Shown piece by piece: positions 25,695-33,898 of a stretch of 64,000 nucleotides of DNA. This stretch comes from an uncultured Kiloniellaceae bacterium (GTDB lineage Bacteria > Pseudomonadota > Alphaproteobacteria > Kiloniellales > Kiloniellaceae): the NCBI GenBank assembly GCA_947500035.1, contig CANMQP010000010.1:1-64000 (forward strand), given 5' to 3'. The notes beneath the pieces are model-generated. The model made no database searches, had not been told where the DNA came from, and saw only the letters and a list, made by a program, of their open reading frames with translations. Each line of letters begins with the position of its first letter. The first letter of the stretch is position 1. The translations under genes and the position numbers were made by a program.

Positions 25695-26654
25695 TTAGAA
25701 TCCATCAGTTCCTGTTGCAAAAACTGAGAGCGCATCCCGCAGGTCTGGGAGGACCCGCTCAACCGCGGCCTCGCCTTCGGCGATAATCTCATCGGCGCGA
25801 TGAAACTCGAAAAGTCCGATCTGTCCGAGCCGCGGCGTAATGTGCACATCAGGCGGCTCGCCCGCGAGTCTGGAGCGTGCAATACGGTCTTGGACGATAT
25901 TCAGCGAAGAGATCATGACGCCGAACAGGCTGGGCTGGTTGGGCTCCCGCCGAAAGGTGCGTCTGGCCAGGGCGTCCAGCACGGAGCCGGATGACGCGGG
26001 CGCGTTTTCCTTCATCATCTCGAGCAGATCGAAGCCGGCCACGGTGGGGATTTTGCCGCCGGGTTGGCGCGACTTACCGATGATGTCGGCATTCAGGTTG
26101 ACCGCAATGATCATCTGCGCGCCCATCGCCTGACAGACTGAAACCGGAACCGGATTCACCAGAGCGCCGTCGACAACCCAGCGGTCATTCACCAACATGG
26201 GTTGGAACACGCCCGGCAGAGAGAAGGAGGCACGGACAGCCTCGACCAGAGTGCCTTCGCGCAACCAGACTTCATGACCTGTGACGAGATCTGTTGCCAC
26301 GGCCACGAAAGGCATTTCGTAGTCTTCGAAGGCGGCATCGCCGAGGTGTTTCTGCATAACCTCAACAAGATGCCGTCCGCCGATCAAACCGCCGCTGCTG
26401 ACCTTGAAATCCATGTAGGACAGCATGCGCAGCTTGGTGATGGAGCGCGCCCAGTCTTCAAGGGTGTCGAGCTCGTCGGTCAAATAAGAGGCGCCGACGA
26501 CGGCGCCGATCGAGGTGCCCGAGATAATATCGGGTTTGATTCCACAGCGTGCCAGGGCTCTGATGACCCCGATGTGGGCCCAACCACGTGCCACGCCGCT
26601 TCCTAGAGCAAGACCTATGCGCGGGCGCCAGTTTTGTTCGGAATCATGTGACAC
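25695..26654 (-). CDS. Patatin-like phospholipase/esterase (RssA type)
   Basis: 319 residues. The patatin catalytic dyad is complete: the oxyanion-hole glycines in LGSGVARGWAHIGV (about 17-30), the nucleophile Ser48 in GTSIG, and the aspartate in VVDGALVNPVPV near residue 161. No signal peptide is visible, so it is likely cytoplasmic, as for the RssA/YchK group. The family hydrolyses acyl esters of lipids; the natural substrate of this group is not settled. The C-terminal ~80 residues (PDVHITPRLGQIGLFEFHRADEII split) are typical. It is divergent from ettA. Confidence 0.92.
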   Translation of the reverse strand: MSHDSEQNWRPRIGLALGSGVARGWAHIGVIRALARCGIKPDIISGTSIGAVVGASYLTDELDTLEDWARSITKLRMLSYMDFKVSSGGLIGGRHLVEVMQKHLGDAAFEDYEMPFVAVATDLVTGHEVWLREGTLVEAVRASFSLPGVFQPMLVNDRWVVDGALVNPVPVSVCQAMGAQMIIAVNLNADIIGKSRQPGGKIPTVAGFDLLEMMKENAPASSGSVLDALARRTFRREPNQPSLFGVMISSLNIVQDRIARSRLAGEPPDVHITPRLGQIGLFEFHRADEIIAEGEAAVERVLPDLRDALSVFATGTDGF

Positions 26655-27166
26655 AAACTGTCCTCTCTCCTCATGGACCTAATCATCGACTGAACAGCGC
26701 ACAAGATCGGTAACGATCAGTTGTTTGTCGCCTTCAGCCCTGGCTCATAAGTATAGCGCGCAGATATTAACCAAAAGTCGACCGCTCCATCTGTGTAAAA
26801 CAGCTGTACCCGGTCAGGGCGGTTTTATTGCGAGCTACAACTGCGGCTCTGTGTTCTTGGGTGTGCTGCGGCTCAACTTGCTCTGAAAGCTTCGGGATGG
26901 TGTCGTCACAGGCTGATCCGGGTTCCGGAGGTTTCCTGGAGTCTTTCTGTCTCGCGCCGGACACGGTTCGTCTTCCGATCCAGCAAACGGCTGCAGCCTG
27001 GACCTGTTTCGGGAGTAATTGCGCCCAGGCAGGCAATGGGGTAAAACCCGCGCCCGTAACCCTGTTTCTCAGTCTTCTGGCGCCCTCGGCAAGCTGGCGC
27101 TGGCGCTGTATTCGTTGTTGTCAAAGCTCCCTTTCCTGTCAAAGGGCGCGCAGTCCGGAGTGCTTC
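26655..27166. other. Divergent upstream region between the patatin-like gene and ettA
   Basis: 512 bases without a supported gene. The ettA frame stays open back to 26828, but the added residues are Cys/Ser/Trp-rich and unlike EttA, so this is probably non-coding leader. A TATA-like stretch (CATAAGTATAGC near 26745) may be promoter DNA. No hairpins or operators were recognised. Confidence 0.5.
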
Positions 27167-28843
27167 ATGGCCGCCTACCAATACATCTATCACATGGACC
27201 GGGTTTCAAAGACCTTTCCCGGCGGCAAACAGGTGCTCAAAGATGTCCGGCTAAATTTTTTGCCGGGCGCGAAAATCGGTGTCCTTGGCCTCAACGGCTC
27301 GGGTAAGTCGACCCTGATGAAAATCATGGCCGGCCTCGATCAGGACATTAACGGCGAGGCCTGGGCTGCCGAGGGCGTGAAGGTCGGTTATCTGCAGCAG
27401 GAACCGGAACTGGACGCTTCCAAAGATGTCGCCGGCAATGTCTTCGAAGGTGTGGCCGAGACCAAAGACCTGCTGGACCGTTTCGAGGCGGTGAATCTGA
27501 AGTTCGCTGAGGTCGATCCGGATGAAATGGATGACCTGCTGGCCGAGCAGGCGGAGCTGCAGGAAAAGATCGACGCGGCCGATGCCTGGGACCTGGACCG
27601 TCAGGTCGAAATCGCCATGGACGCGTTGCGCTGTCCGCCGGGCGATGCCGATGTCACCAAGCTCTCCGGCGGTGAGCGCCGCCGGGTTGCGCTCTGCCGG
27701 CTTTTGCTGCAGCACCCCGACATGCTGCTGCTCGACGAACCGACCAACCACCTGGACGCGGAGTCCGTAGCCTGGCTGGAGCGCTTTCTTGAAGAGTACA
27801 GCGGTACGGTCGTGGCGGTCACCCATGACCGTTACTTCCTGGACAATGTCGCGGGATGGATCCTGGAGCTGGACCGGGGGCAGGGGCTGCCTTTCGAAGG
27901 CAACTATTCAAGCTGGCTGGAACAGAAACAGTCCCGTTTGGCGCAGGAGGAAAAATCCGAGTCCGCCCGTCAGAAAGTCCTCTCACAGGAGCTCGAGTGG
28001 GTGCGGCAGGGGCCAAAGGGACGACAGGCAAAGTCCAAGGCACGCCTCCAGGCCTACGACACCCTGTTGTCCGAAGCCGCCAACAAGGCCCCCGAACCCG
28101 GCCAGATCAAGATCCCGCCGGGACCGCGTCTTGGCGATGTCGTCATCGATGCGGTCGGCGTGACCAAAGCCTTCGGTGACAAGCTGCTGATGGAGGACGT
28201 GAACTTCAAAATCCCGAAAGGCGCGATCGTCGGCATTATCGGTCCGAACGGCGCGGGCAAAACGACTCTTTTCCGGATGATCACCGGCCAGGAAACGCCG
28301 GACAGCGGGAGCATGACGGTCGGTGAAACGGTCAAACTCGGCTATGTTGATCAGAGCCGCGAGTCGCTTGAAGCGGGCAAGACGGTCTGGGAAGAGATTT
28401 CCGGCGGTCACGATGTGATCGAGATCGGCAAGCACACGATGGCGTCACGGGCCTACGTGGGGGCGTTCAACTTCAAAAGCGCGGATCAGCAGAAAAAAGT
28501 CGGCCAGCTCTCGGGCGGTGAACGTAACCGCGTTCACATGGCAAAGATGTTGAAGCGGGACGCCAATGTTCTGCTGCTCGACGAACCGACCAACGATCTG
28601 GATGTCGATACCTTGCGCTCTCTGGAAGAGGCGCTGCTGGAGTTCGCCGGCTGCGCGCTGATCACCAGTCATGATCGCTGGTTCCTGGATCGTATCGCCA
28701 CCCATATCCTCGCGTTCGAGGGCAACAGCCAGGTGGTGTGGTTCGAGGGCAATTACGAAGACTATGAAGCCGACCGCAAGCGCCGCCTGGGGGCCGAAGC
28801 CGACCAGCCGCACCGGATCAAGTACAAGCCTCTGACCCGCTAG
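27167..28843 (+). CDS. ettA: ABC-F ATPase EttA (energy-dependent translational throttle)
   Basis: 558 residues, matching EttA length. Two ABC domains: Walker [10 protein letters not shown] at 41-49 and GPNGAGKTT at about 359-367, signatures [11 protein letters not shown] and [11 protein letters not shown], and Walker [12 protein letters not shown] and [11 protein letters not shown]. The linker that contacts the P-site tRNA lies between them ([15 protein letters not shown] onward). EttA binds the ribosomal E site and couples initiation to the ATP/ADP ratio. The ATG at 27167 has CGGAG 6 bases upstream. Its stop TAG overlaps the TA target of the IS630 element at 28843, so its 3' boundary has been rewritten without changing the protein. 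Confidence 0.96.
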   Translation: MAAYQYIYHMDRVSKTFPGGKQVLKDVRLNFLPGAKIGVLGLNGSGKSTLMKIMAGLDQDINGEAWAAEGVKVGYLQQEPELDASKDVAGNVFEGVAETKDLLDRFEAVNLKFAEVDPDEMDDLLAEQAELQEKIDAADAWDLDRQVEIAMDALRCPPGDADVTKLSGGERRRVALCRLLLQHPDMLLLDEPTNHLDAESVAWLERFLEEYSGTVVAVTHDRYFLDNVAGWILELDRGQGLPFEGNYSSWLEQKQSRLAQEEKSESARQKVLSQELEWVRQGPKGRQAKSKARLQAYDTLLSEAANKAPEPGQIKIPPGPRLGDVVIDAVGVTKAFGDKLLMEDVNFKIPKGAIVGIIGPNGAGKTTLFRMITGQETPDSGSMTVGETVKLGYVDQSRESLEAGKTVWEEISGGHDVIEIGKHTMASRAYVGAFNFKSADQQKKVGQLSGGERNRVHMAKMLKRDANVLLLDEPTNDLDVDTLRSLEEALLEFAGCALITSHDRWFLDRIATHILAFEGNSQVVWFEGNYEDYEADRKRRLGAEADQPHRIKYKPLTR

Positions 28844-29931
28844 AGCGTGTCAGGTTTTGACTGAAGCATATCCTGCGTTTTCCAGATAGTTTGCACATTC
28901 GTGCGGTGGGATTGTCTTGGTGAGGCTTCCCAGATGACGCCATGTGTCTTCCATGTTGCGTTTCTGTGCCATCCGCATCCAGTGCTTGATCTTGGCGAAG
29001 GCCTGTTCGATCATTGCCCGGCAGGTGTATGCGAAGCATGCACCGAGAGGTGGGGTTGAGATCCGGCGAGTATGGCGGCAGGAACCATAACCGGGCATCG
29101 GCCGCCCGGATGGTCTGGCGGACTGCCTTTGCCTTGTGGCTTCCCAGGTTGTCGAGAACAACGATATCACCAGGCTTGAGCGTGGCAACGAGCTGCTGGT
29201 CGATCCAGGCGCGCAAGCATTGTCCATTGATCGGACCGTCAAATACGCAAGGGGCGTCCAGACGGTCGCAACGCAGGGCCGCGATGAAGGTCATGGTACG
29301 CCAGTGGCCATGCGGCGCGTAGCCTTTGAGCCGCTTGCCTCTTGCGCCCCAGCCGCGCAGTGGCGCCATGTTGGTCTTGATCCATGTCTCATCCACGAAA
29401 ACCAGCCGGGAGGGATCGAGATCAGCCATAAAACCCTTCCAGCGTCGCCGTTTGCGGGTGATGTCGGCGCGCGCCTGTTCAATGGCGAACAGGCTTTTTT
29501 TTGAAGCTCAAGCCCTCACGGCGAAGAAAGCGCCACACGCTGTCATGCGATACCTTAACACCGCGCGCCGCAAGCAAGCCCTGCAGGCCGCGGGTCGTGA
29601 CATGCGAGGACTGGCGGATCTGCTCGACAATGAAATCCCGGTGCGGCTCCAGAACAAAGGGCCGGAAACCGCCTATCTTGTCTGGTGTCACGCTGCCCGT
29701 CACGCGCCAGCGCTGCGAACACTTCACAACAGATGAAACCGATACGCCGAACCGTGCCGCAACCATCCGGCAGCTCTCGCCTGCCTCTATAGCCGCAACA
29801 ACCCGCTCACGAAGATCATTCGAATAGGCCTTGGTCATGCGTGCTGGCCTCCTAAACCCAGCATGCAGTTTGAATCATAAATCAGATGAAAAGGGAATCA
29901 CCATGCGATTCAATGAAAACCGGACATGCTC
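28843..29931 (-). mobile_element. IS630-family insertion sequence, degenerate
   Basis: The element is about 1089 bases. Imperfect terminal inverted repeats run GAGCGTGTCAGGTTTT-GACTGAA at 28843 and GAGCATGTCCGGTTTT-CATTGAA read inward from 29931 (19 of 23 match). It is flanked by TA at 28841-28842 and 29932-29933, the dinucleotide target duplication of the Tc1/mariner/IS630 group. It carries one transposase gene on the minus strand, broken twice. It sits on the ettA stop codon, and its right edge abuts a MITE-like repeat. Confidence 0.88.
28850..29838 (-). pseudogene. IS630-family transposase, frameshifted and with a 40-base insertion
   Basis: The N-terminal HTH part reads from 29838 (MTKAYSNDLRERVVAAIEAG) to a run of eight A residues (T8 at 29495-29502 on the plus strand), where the frame ends 7 codons later. 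Reading resumes in the frame needing one A fewer (SLFAIEQARADITRKRRRW) with the catalytic aspartates in FVDETW and VVLDNLGSHK. Just after PPYSPDLNP, 40 extra bases (29012-29051) split the NP-IE motif, putting the catalytic glutamate out of frame. The rest (IEQAFAKIKHWMRMAQ to NAGYASVKT) continues in the third frame to 28850. The A8 run could be slippage-corrected, but the 40-base insert should inactivate the enzyme. Confidence 0.88.
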
Positions 29932-30070
29932 TAGATCAGATCAAGTTTAGATGGAAGCGCCGAAGGCGATCACCTGTGCTTGTAAATCTGATCTGACTTT
30001 ATGATTTAGAACGGATTCACATATTTTGGCGAAACCACAAGGTGGTTCCGTCAAAATATGATCCGGTCTG
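29932..30070. repeat. MITE-like interspersed repeat, copy 1
   Basis: Starts TAGATCAGATCAAGTTTAGA and ends TGATCCGGTC. The same element recurs at 37892-38064. The ends are imperfect inverted repeats (GATCAGATCA and GACCGGATCA), bounded by TA on the left and TG on the right. Inside are a CGCC-GAA-GGCG hairpin and AACCAC-AAG-GTGGTT near the right end. No coding capacity. It lies between the IS630 element and the LysR gene, and may also supply the LysR transcript's end. Confidence 0.8.
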
Positions 30071-30092
30071 GTATCCTGAAGCTCGACAGACC

Positions 30093-31142
30093 CTAAGCCG
30101 GGTCTGCCCTCGAGCCCAAGTCTGTGTCGGTGAGGACCGAGTAGTCGTCCGTGGCCTGCTCCTTGGCTATCAGACCAAGGATCCACTCCCGAAACGCGGC
30201 GACGTTCGGGGTCTGCAGTTTCTCTTCCGCGGCGACCAGATAGTAACCGAAACGGGTGCGGTAGCTGATGTCGAACAGCTTTACCAACCGCCCTGCAGCC
30301 AGATCGTCCGCCGCCAGAAGGCTTGTGGCCAGTGTGATCCCCTGTCCCTGAATTGCGGCCAACACGGCAAAGTCTTCATACCCGACGATCAGTGCCGTCT
30401 TTTGCCGAGTTCTTTCGATGCCTGCCGCGTGAAACCACTGCTCCCAGGAGAGATTGTATCTTGAAGGTTCCGATGGCCGGTGAATGAGCGTGTGGTGCGC
30501 CAGGTCTTCAGGGGTCTCCAACGGCAGCTTACCCTTGCGGAGTTCCGGGCTGCAGACCGCGATGATCTCCTGATTCGGATAGAGCGTATCGACTTCGACG
30601 TCCGGAAACTGACCTGCTCCGAAGCGGATCGCAACATCGACATCGCCGTTGTGGAGGTCCGCCAATGCATGACTGGGGTCGATGCGAATGGCGATCTCCG
30701 GGTAGAGTGCGCGGAAGTTCTCAAGGCGGGGCATCAGCCATTTGGTCGCGAAGCTCGGTTCGACCGAGACGACAAGAGGGATCTCTTTGTCGCGGCGCCG
30801 AAAATCCGAGACGGTCGTCGTCAGGCGCCGGAAGCCAGCCGTCAGGCCGGGCAGCAGCAAATCCCCCTCGCGCGTCAGCTCCACCGTCCGGTTAAGCCGA
30901 TGAAACAGCTTGCTGCCGAGGCTCCCCTCGAGCCCTGAAACCAGGTGGCCGATCGCGCTTGGGCTGACGTTGAGTTCCTCAGCGGCGGCTTTGAAGCTCA
31001 AGTGCCGCCCCGCTGCCTCGAAGGCCCTGAGCGCATTCAAGGACGGCATCGGAGCCTCTGGCTTGCCGGGACTCTCTTCAGTGGAGATTTTCTCGTCTTG
31101 AATGGAAATCATATCGTTTGTGGAATTCCTGCTCTGCCTCAT
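30093..31142 (-). CDS. LysR-family regulator, GcvA type
   Basis: Up to 349 residues. The winged HTH starts with the GcvA-group phrase LNALRAFEAAGRHLSFKAAA and runs to about residue 90. The LysR substrate-binding domain follows (VVSVEPSFATKWLMPRL, then IAIRIDPSHALADL). Starts at 31142 or 31112 (MISIQDEK) are possible; the core begins at MPSLNALRAF. GcvA-type regulators usually control an adjacent divergent gene; here that would be the small ORF at 31195 or the aminotransferase at 32046, but repeats intervene. The effector is unknown. Confidence 0.9.
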   Translation of the reverse strand: MRQSRNSTNDMISIQDEKISTEESPGKPEAPMPSLNALRAFEAAGRHLSFKAAAEELNVSPSAIGHLVSGLEGSLGSKLFHRLNRTVELTREGDLLLPGLTAGFRRLTTTVSDFRRRDKEIPLVVSVEPSFATKWLMPRLENFRALYPEIAIRIDPSHALADLHNGDVDVAIRFGAGQFPDVEVDTLYPNQEIIAVCSPELRKGKLPLETPEDLAHHTLIHRPSEPSRYNLSWEQWFHAAGIERTRQKTALIVGYEDFAVLAAIQGQGITLATSLLAADDLAAGRLVKLFDISYRTRFGYYLVAAEEKLQTPNVAAFREWILGLIAKEQATDDYSVLTDTDLGSRADPA

Positions 31143-31194
31143 TTTATAGAGAGTGAACCAATTTTAGACTCAAGGATAGACGAGAAATTTTCAG

Positions 31195-31446
31195 ATGATT
31201 ACCTTATCAGAATTCTCCCGCTCGGCGGAGTCAGCCCGCGCCAGCCGTCTGATTTACGAGGACATGGCTTTTGTCGCTCACATCAGCGAACTGGAGCGTG
31301 TCGCCCCAATTGCAGACTGCGTGACTGAAGACCGGTCCCAGCCGCAGTTTGAGGCCGCGGGGCAGCGTTGCGCCAGCGGGTTCAGGAGGTTTACCGAACG
31401 GCTGTTGGGTATTTTCTTACCAAACACGCCTGCATCCGCGAAGTAG
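31195..31446 (+). CDS. Small hypothetical protein divergent from LysR gene
   Basis: 83 residues: MITLSEFSRSAESARASRLI at the start, then a helix-like acidic/basic stretch (EDMAFVAHISELERVA), ending ERLLGIFLPNTPASAK. Not recognised. It has an ATG and a plausible soluble composition, and sits 52 bases from the LysR start in divergent orientation, a usual place for a regulated gene. The ribosome-binding site is weak. It may be a remnant, since the region behind it is packed with palindromic repeats. Confidence 0.4.
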   Translation: MITLSEFSRSAESARASRLIYEDMAFVAHISELERVAPIADCVTEDRSQPQFEAAGQRCASGFRRFTERLLGIFLPNTPASAK

Positions 31447-31675
31447 TCCCGGCGCTACTGCAAGCGCTTTGACTAGCAGTGCTGGATCTGAGGCCGGTCG
31501 TTACCCAGGTTGGGAACTCCTATTCTTTGACGGTCCGGACGACAAAATTATGTTTTCTGGCAAGGAGTTAGGAATGGAGCGATGCCGTAGCATCGTGCTT
31601 AGCCAGAATTGGACTGACGACACGACGCTGCCCAGAACGTGGTTCCCAGAACTCATAATCTTGCCGCCCCTTTGG

Positions 31676-31775
31676 GGTCGTGTTTTGCCTGGTTTTAGGG
31701 GCGTCGAACCCTCTCACCGGGCCTACAGGCCCGCTTTCGAGGCCTCTCCTGCCTAAAACCAGGCAAAATACGATC
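31676..31775. repeat. Inverted-repeat element with 24-base ends
   Basis: Left end (31676-31699) and right end (31752-31775) are inverted repeats with 22 of 24 positions matching. The core TTTTGCCTGGTTTTAGG is perfect at both ends. A GGGCC-TACA-GGCCC hairpin lies in the middle. A 72-codon open frame on the minus strand runs out through the left end, but this is probably a by-product of the repeat. It resembles a non-autonomous mobile element. Confidence 0.8.
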
Positions 31776-31804
31776 AAGGCCATCAAGGAATAGGAGTCCT
31801 CAAC

Positions 31805-31870
31805 CTAGTGTGATGTTTCTGAAGTTCGCCGCATAATCTGCGGCGAGTTTTAGAGACTGAATCACACTAG
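31805..31870. repeat. 66-base palindromic element, CTAGTGTGAT ends
   Basis: Perfect 10-base terminal inverted repeats CTAGTGTGAT and ATCACACTAG enclose an inner hairpin TCGCCGCA-TAATC-TGCGGCGA. The CTAG ends could include a TA target duplication. No coding capacity. Confidence 0.8.
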
Positions 31871-31881
31871 ATTCAATGAGG

Positions 31882-31936
31882 TAGTGTCCCGTTGAATCTG
31901 AAATTCAATGAAGTGAATTTCAGATTCGGGATACTA
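31882..31936. repeat. 55-base palindromic element, TAGTGTCCCG ends
   Basis: TAGTGTCCCG at 31882-31891 and CGGGATACTA at 31927-31936 are inverted repeats (one mismatch). Inside is a perfect 14-base inverted repeat GAATCTGAAATTCA (31894-31907) and TGAATTTCAGATTC (31914-31927). TA lies at both ends. It differs in sequence from the element next to it. Confidence 0.75.
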
Positions 31937-32045
31937 GTCTTCCCTGATACGTCATATCCTCGTGTGGTCGAGGTTACCGGACTTGTTTTTACCCGCCCGC
32001 CGGTTAATAACGGCTGATAGGTTGTTTGGCGGATAGAGGGTGATC

Positions 32046-33230
32046 ATGACGATACAGAGTGGACGTAACTTCCTGCACACGCCGGGACCCACGAATATTC
32101 CCGACCGCGTGCTCCGCGCGATGATGCGTCCAGCCGTCGATTTGAATGACGCCGACTTCATGGCCATGGCCCTGAGTTGTTTTGGCGACCTCCAGAAGGT
32201 CTTCGAGACCGAGAGCAATGTCTACATCTATGCCGCCAACGGACACGGAGCCTGGGAAGCGGCCCTGGTAAATGTGCTCTCGGCCGGCGATTGCGTATTG
32301 GTGCCGGAGACCGGACATTTCTCCTTTAACTGGTCGGTTATGGCGGAGTCACTTGGTCTGGAGGTGGATTACGTCGAGGCGGACTGGCGGCGGGCGATCG
32401 ACCCTGACTTGGTCGCGGAGCGGCTGCGCGCCGACAGCGAGCACCGTATCAAGGCGGTACTGATGGTGCATACCGATACTGCGACGTCGGTGACCAGCAG
32501 TATTCCCGCCATCCGCAAAGCGCTTGATGATGCCGGACATCCGGCGCTGCTGCTGGTCGATACCATCGCCGCTTTGGCGACCGTTCCCTTCAAGTTCGAT
32601 GAATGGGGCATCGATGTCGCGGTTGCGGCCTCTCAGAAGGGGCTTATGCAGCCCCCCGGCCTGGCCTTCAATGCTGTAAGCCAGAAGGCGTTGCAGATGT
32701 CAGAAAAGGCGACACTGCCGCGCAACTATTGGGATTGGCGCCGCCGGCACGGCCGGGAGTTTTACTCGCATTTCTGCGGAACGGCGCCGGTGCATCAGCT
32801 TTTTGCCCTGCGCGAAGCGCTCGATATGGTGCATGAAGAGGGGTTGGATGCCATTATTGCCCGCCATCAGCGTCTTGCCGGCGCGGTGCGCAGTGCGGTT
32901 GAGGTTTGGTGCAAGGAGGGCGCGCTCTCGTTCAACGTGACAGCCGCGGAGGAACGGGCGAATTCCGTTACGACCATCCTGGTCGACGAAGCTTACGATG
33001 CGACAGCACTTCGAGAGACCTGCTCGTCTCGGTTCAATGTGTCGCTGGGTGCCGGTTATGGCCGCTTACAGGGCCGGGCTTTCCGGATCGGCCACATGGG
33101 GTATCTCAACGAACCCATGATCTTAGGCGCGATCGCCAGTGTTGAGACCTGTCTGGCACTTTGCGGAGTCCCGCACGGCACCGGCGGCACCCAGGCCGCT
33201 ATCGCGTCGCTATCTGGAAGTGAGAGTTAA
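32046..33230 (+). CDS. Class V aminotransferase, alanine/serine-glyoxylate aminotransferase family
   Basis: 394 residues from ATG 32046 (GAGGG 5 bases upstream; a GTG at 32040 is possible). The opening GRNFLHTPGPTNIPDRVLRAM is the family's. The PLP lysine is K198 in AASQKGLMQPPG, and the end has YGRLQGRAFRIGHMG, the substrate-carboxylate arginine region. It is closest in look to serine- or alanine-glyoxylate aminotransferases. Because the window also encodes purine degradation, an (S)-ureidoglycine-glyoxylate role (PucG-like) is possible but cannot be told from the sequence alone. Confidence 0.88.
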   Translation: MTIQSGRNFLHTPGPTNIPDRVLRAMMRPAVDLNDADFMAMALSCFGDLQKVFETESNVYIYAANGHGAWEAALVNVLSAGDCVLVPETGHFSFNWSVMAESLGLEVDYVEADWRRAIDPDLVAERLRADSEHRIKAVLMVHTDTATSVTSSIPAIRKALDDAGHPALLLVDTIAALATVPFKFDEWGIDVAVAASQKGLMQPPGLAFNAVSQKALQMSEKATLPRNYWDWRRRHGREFYSHFCGTAPVHQLFALREALDMVHEEGLDAIIARHQRLAGAVRSAVEVWCKEGALSFNVTAAEERANSVTTILVDEAYDATALRETCSSRFNVSLGAGYGRLQGRAFRIGHMGYLNEPMILGAIASVETCLALCGVPHGTGGTQAAIASLSGSES

Positions 33231-33255
33231 GCGGGCCGGGAGTCGGTCCGCTGGC

Positions 33256-33894
33256 TTATTTGGGGGCGAAGGCGCCGGCCTTGACTTTGCGCGCCAGGAG
33301 CTGGGTCAGTTTTTTTACGTCGCCGCTGTTGTTCTTGAGGAACGACGCATATTCCGACTGATAGGTGATCCGCAGGCTGATGCCCTCGGCCTTCACATCC
33401 GAAACCATGAAGGCGCCACCCTTTTCGCGGATACGCCACAAAACGGTCGCATCGGACCCGGTTGGCTGACCGACGCGTGAGACAACGGTGCTGAATTCCG
33501 GTCGCTTGGCATCCGCGCGAACCGCTTCGACATTGAAAGTCTGGGTCGCGTAGTCATCAAAGAGCGGCAGGAACCGCTGAACCAGGACGTCTTCGAAGAC
33601 CGCCAGAAAGGCTTTCCGGTCTTCGTCAGAGGTTCCGCGCCAGTATCGGCCGATTACAAATTTGCCGATATCCTCGACTTCGAAGTTGCCATTTAAGAGG
33701 GTCCGGAAGCGTTGTTCCTTGAGTGCTTCATCCCCATTGGCCGCCGTAAGTTGCTGAACCGCGTTATCTTTGAGCTCAGTGACAAAGGCACCTGCGTCGC
33801 CCGCCGCCGCGCGAACGGGCATGTACAAAACGAAGGCGCTCAGAGCAATGGCTGCACTGACACCTGACAATATTTGGCGTTTCGAAAACAGCAT
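33256..33894 (-). CDS. mlaC: MlaC-family periplasmic phospholipid-binding protein
   Basis: 212 residues. An N-terminal signal peptide (MLFSKRQILSGVSAAIALSA to about residue 30) precedes the MlaC/Ttg2D domain, seen in RFRTLLNGNFEVEDIGKFVIG, the GRYWRGTSDEDRKAF block and YQSEYASFLKNNSGDVKKL. It carries phospholipid between the MlaA-porin complex in the outer membrane and MlaFEDB in the inner membrane. It follows mlaA by 4 bases on the same strand. The inner-membrane ABC part (mlaEFD) is not next to it. Confidence 0.92.
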   Translation of the reverse strand: MLFSKRQILSGVSAAIALSAFVLYMPVRAAAGDAGAFVTELKDNAVQQLTAANGDEALKEQRFRTLLNGNFEVEDIGKFVIGRYWRGTSDEDRKAFLAVFEDVLVQRFLPLFDDYATQTFNVEAVRADAKRPEFSTVVSRVGQPTGSDATVLWRIREKGGAFMVSDVKAEGISLRITYQSEYASFLKNNSGDVKKLTQLLARKVKAGAFAPK

Positions 33895-33898
33895 CGGC

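Larger units (their letters stand above)
31447..32045. other. Gene-free stretch holding three palindromic elements
   Basis: About 600 bases with no convincing gene. It contains three separate inverted-repeat elements (31676-31775, 31805-31870, 31882-31936), given as their own entries, and the promoter and ribosome-binding region of the aminotransferase gene at its right end (GAGGG at 32036-32040). Confidence 0.7.

Noticed and set aside
26828-27166. 113-codon in-frame N-terminal extension of EttA
   Set aside because: Cys/Ser/Trp-rich and without ABC-F similarity; a ribosome-binding site and the family start are at 27167.
31568-31786. 72-codon minus-strand open frame running through the inverted-repeat element
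   Set aside because: Half of it is the repeat end itself; probably a by-product of the element rather than a gene.
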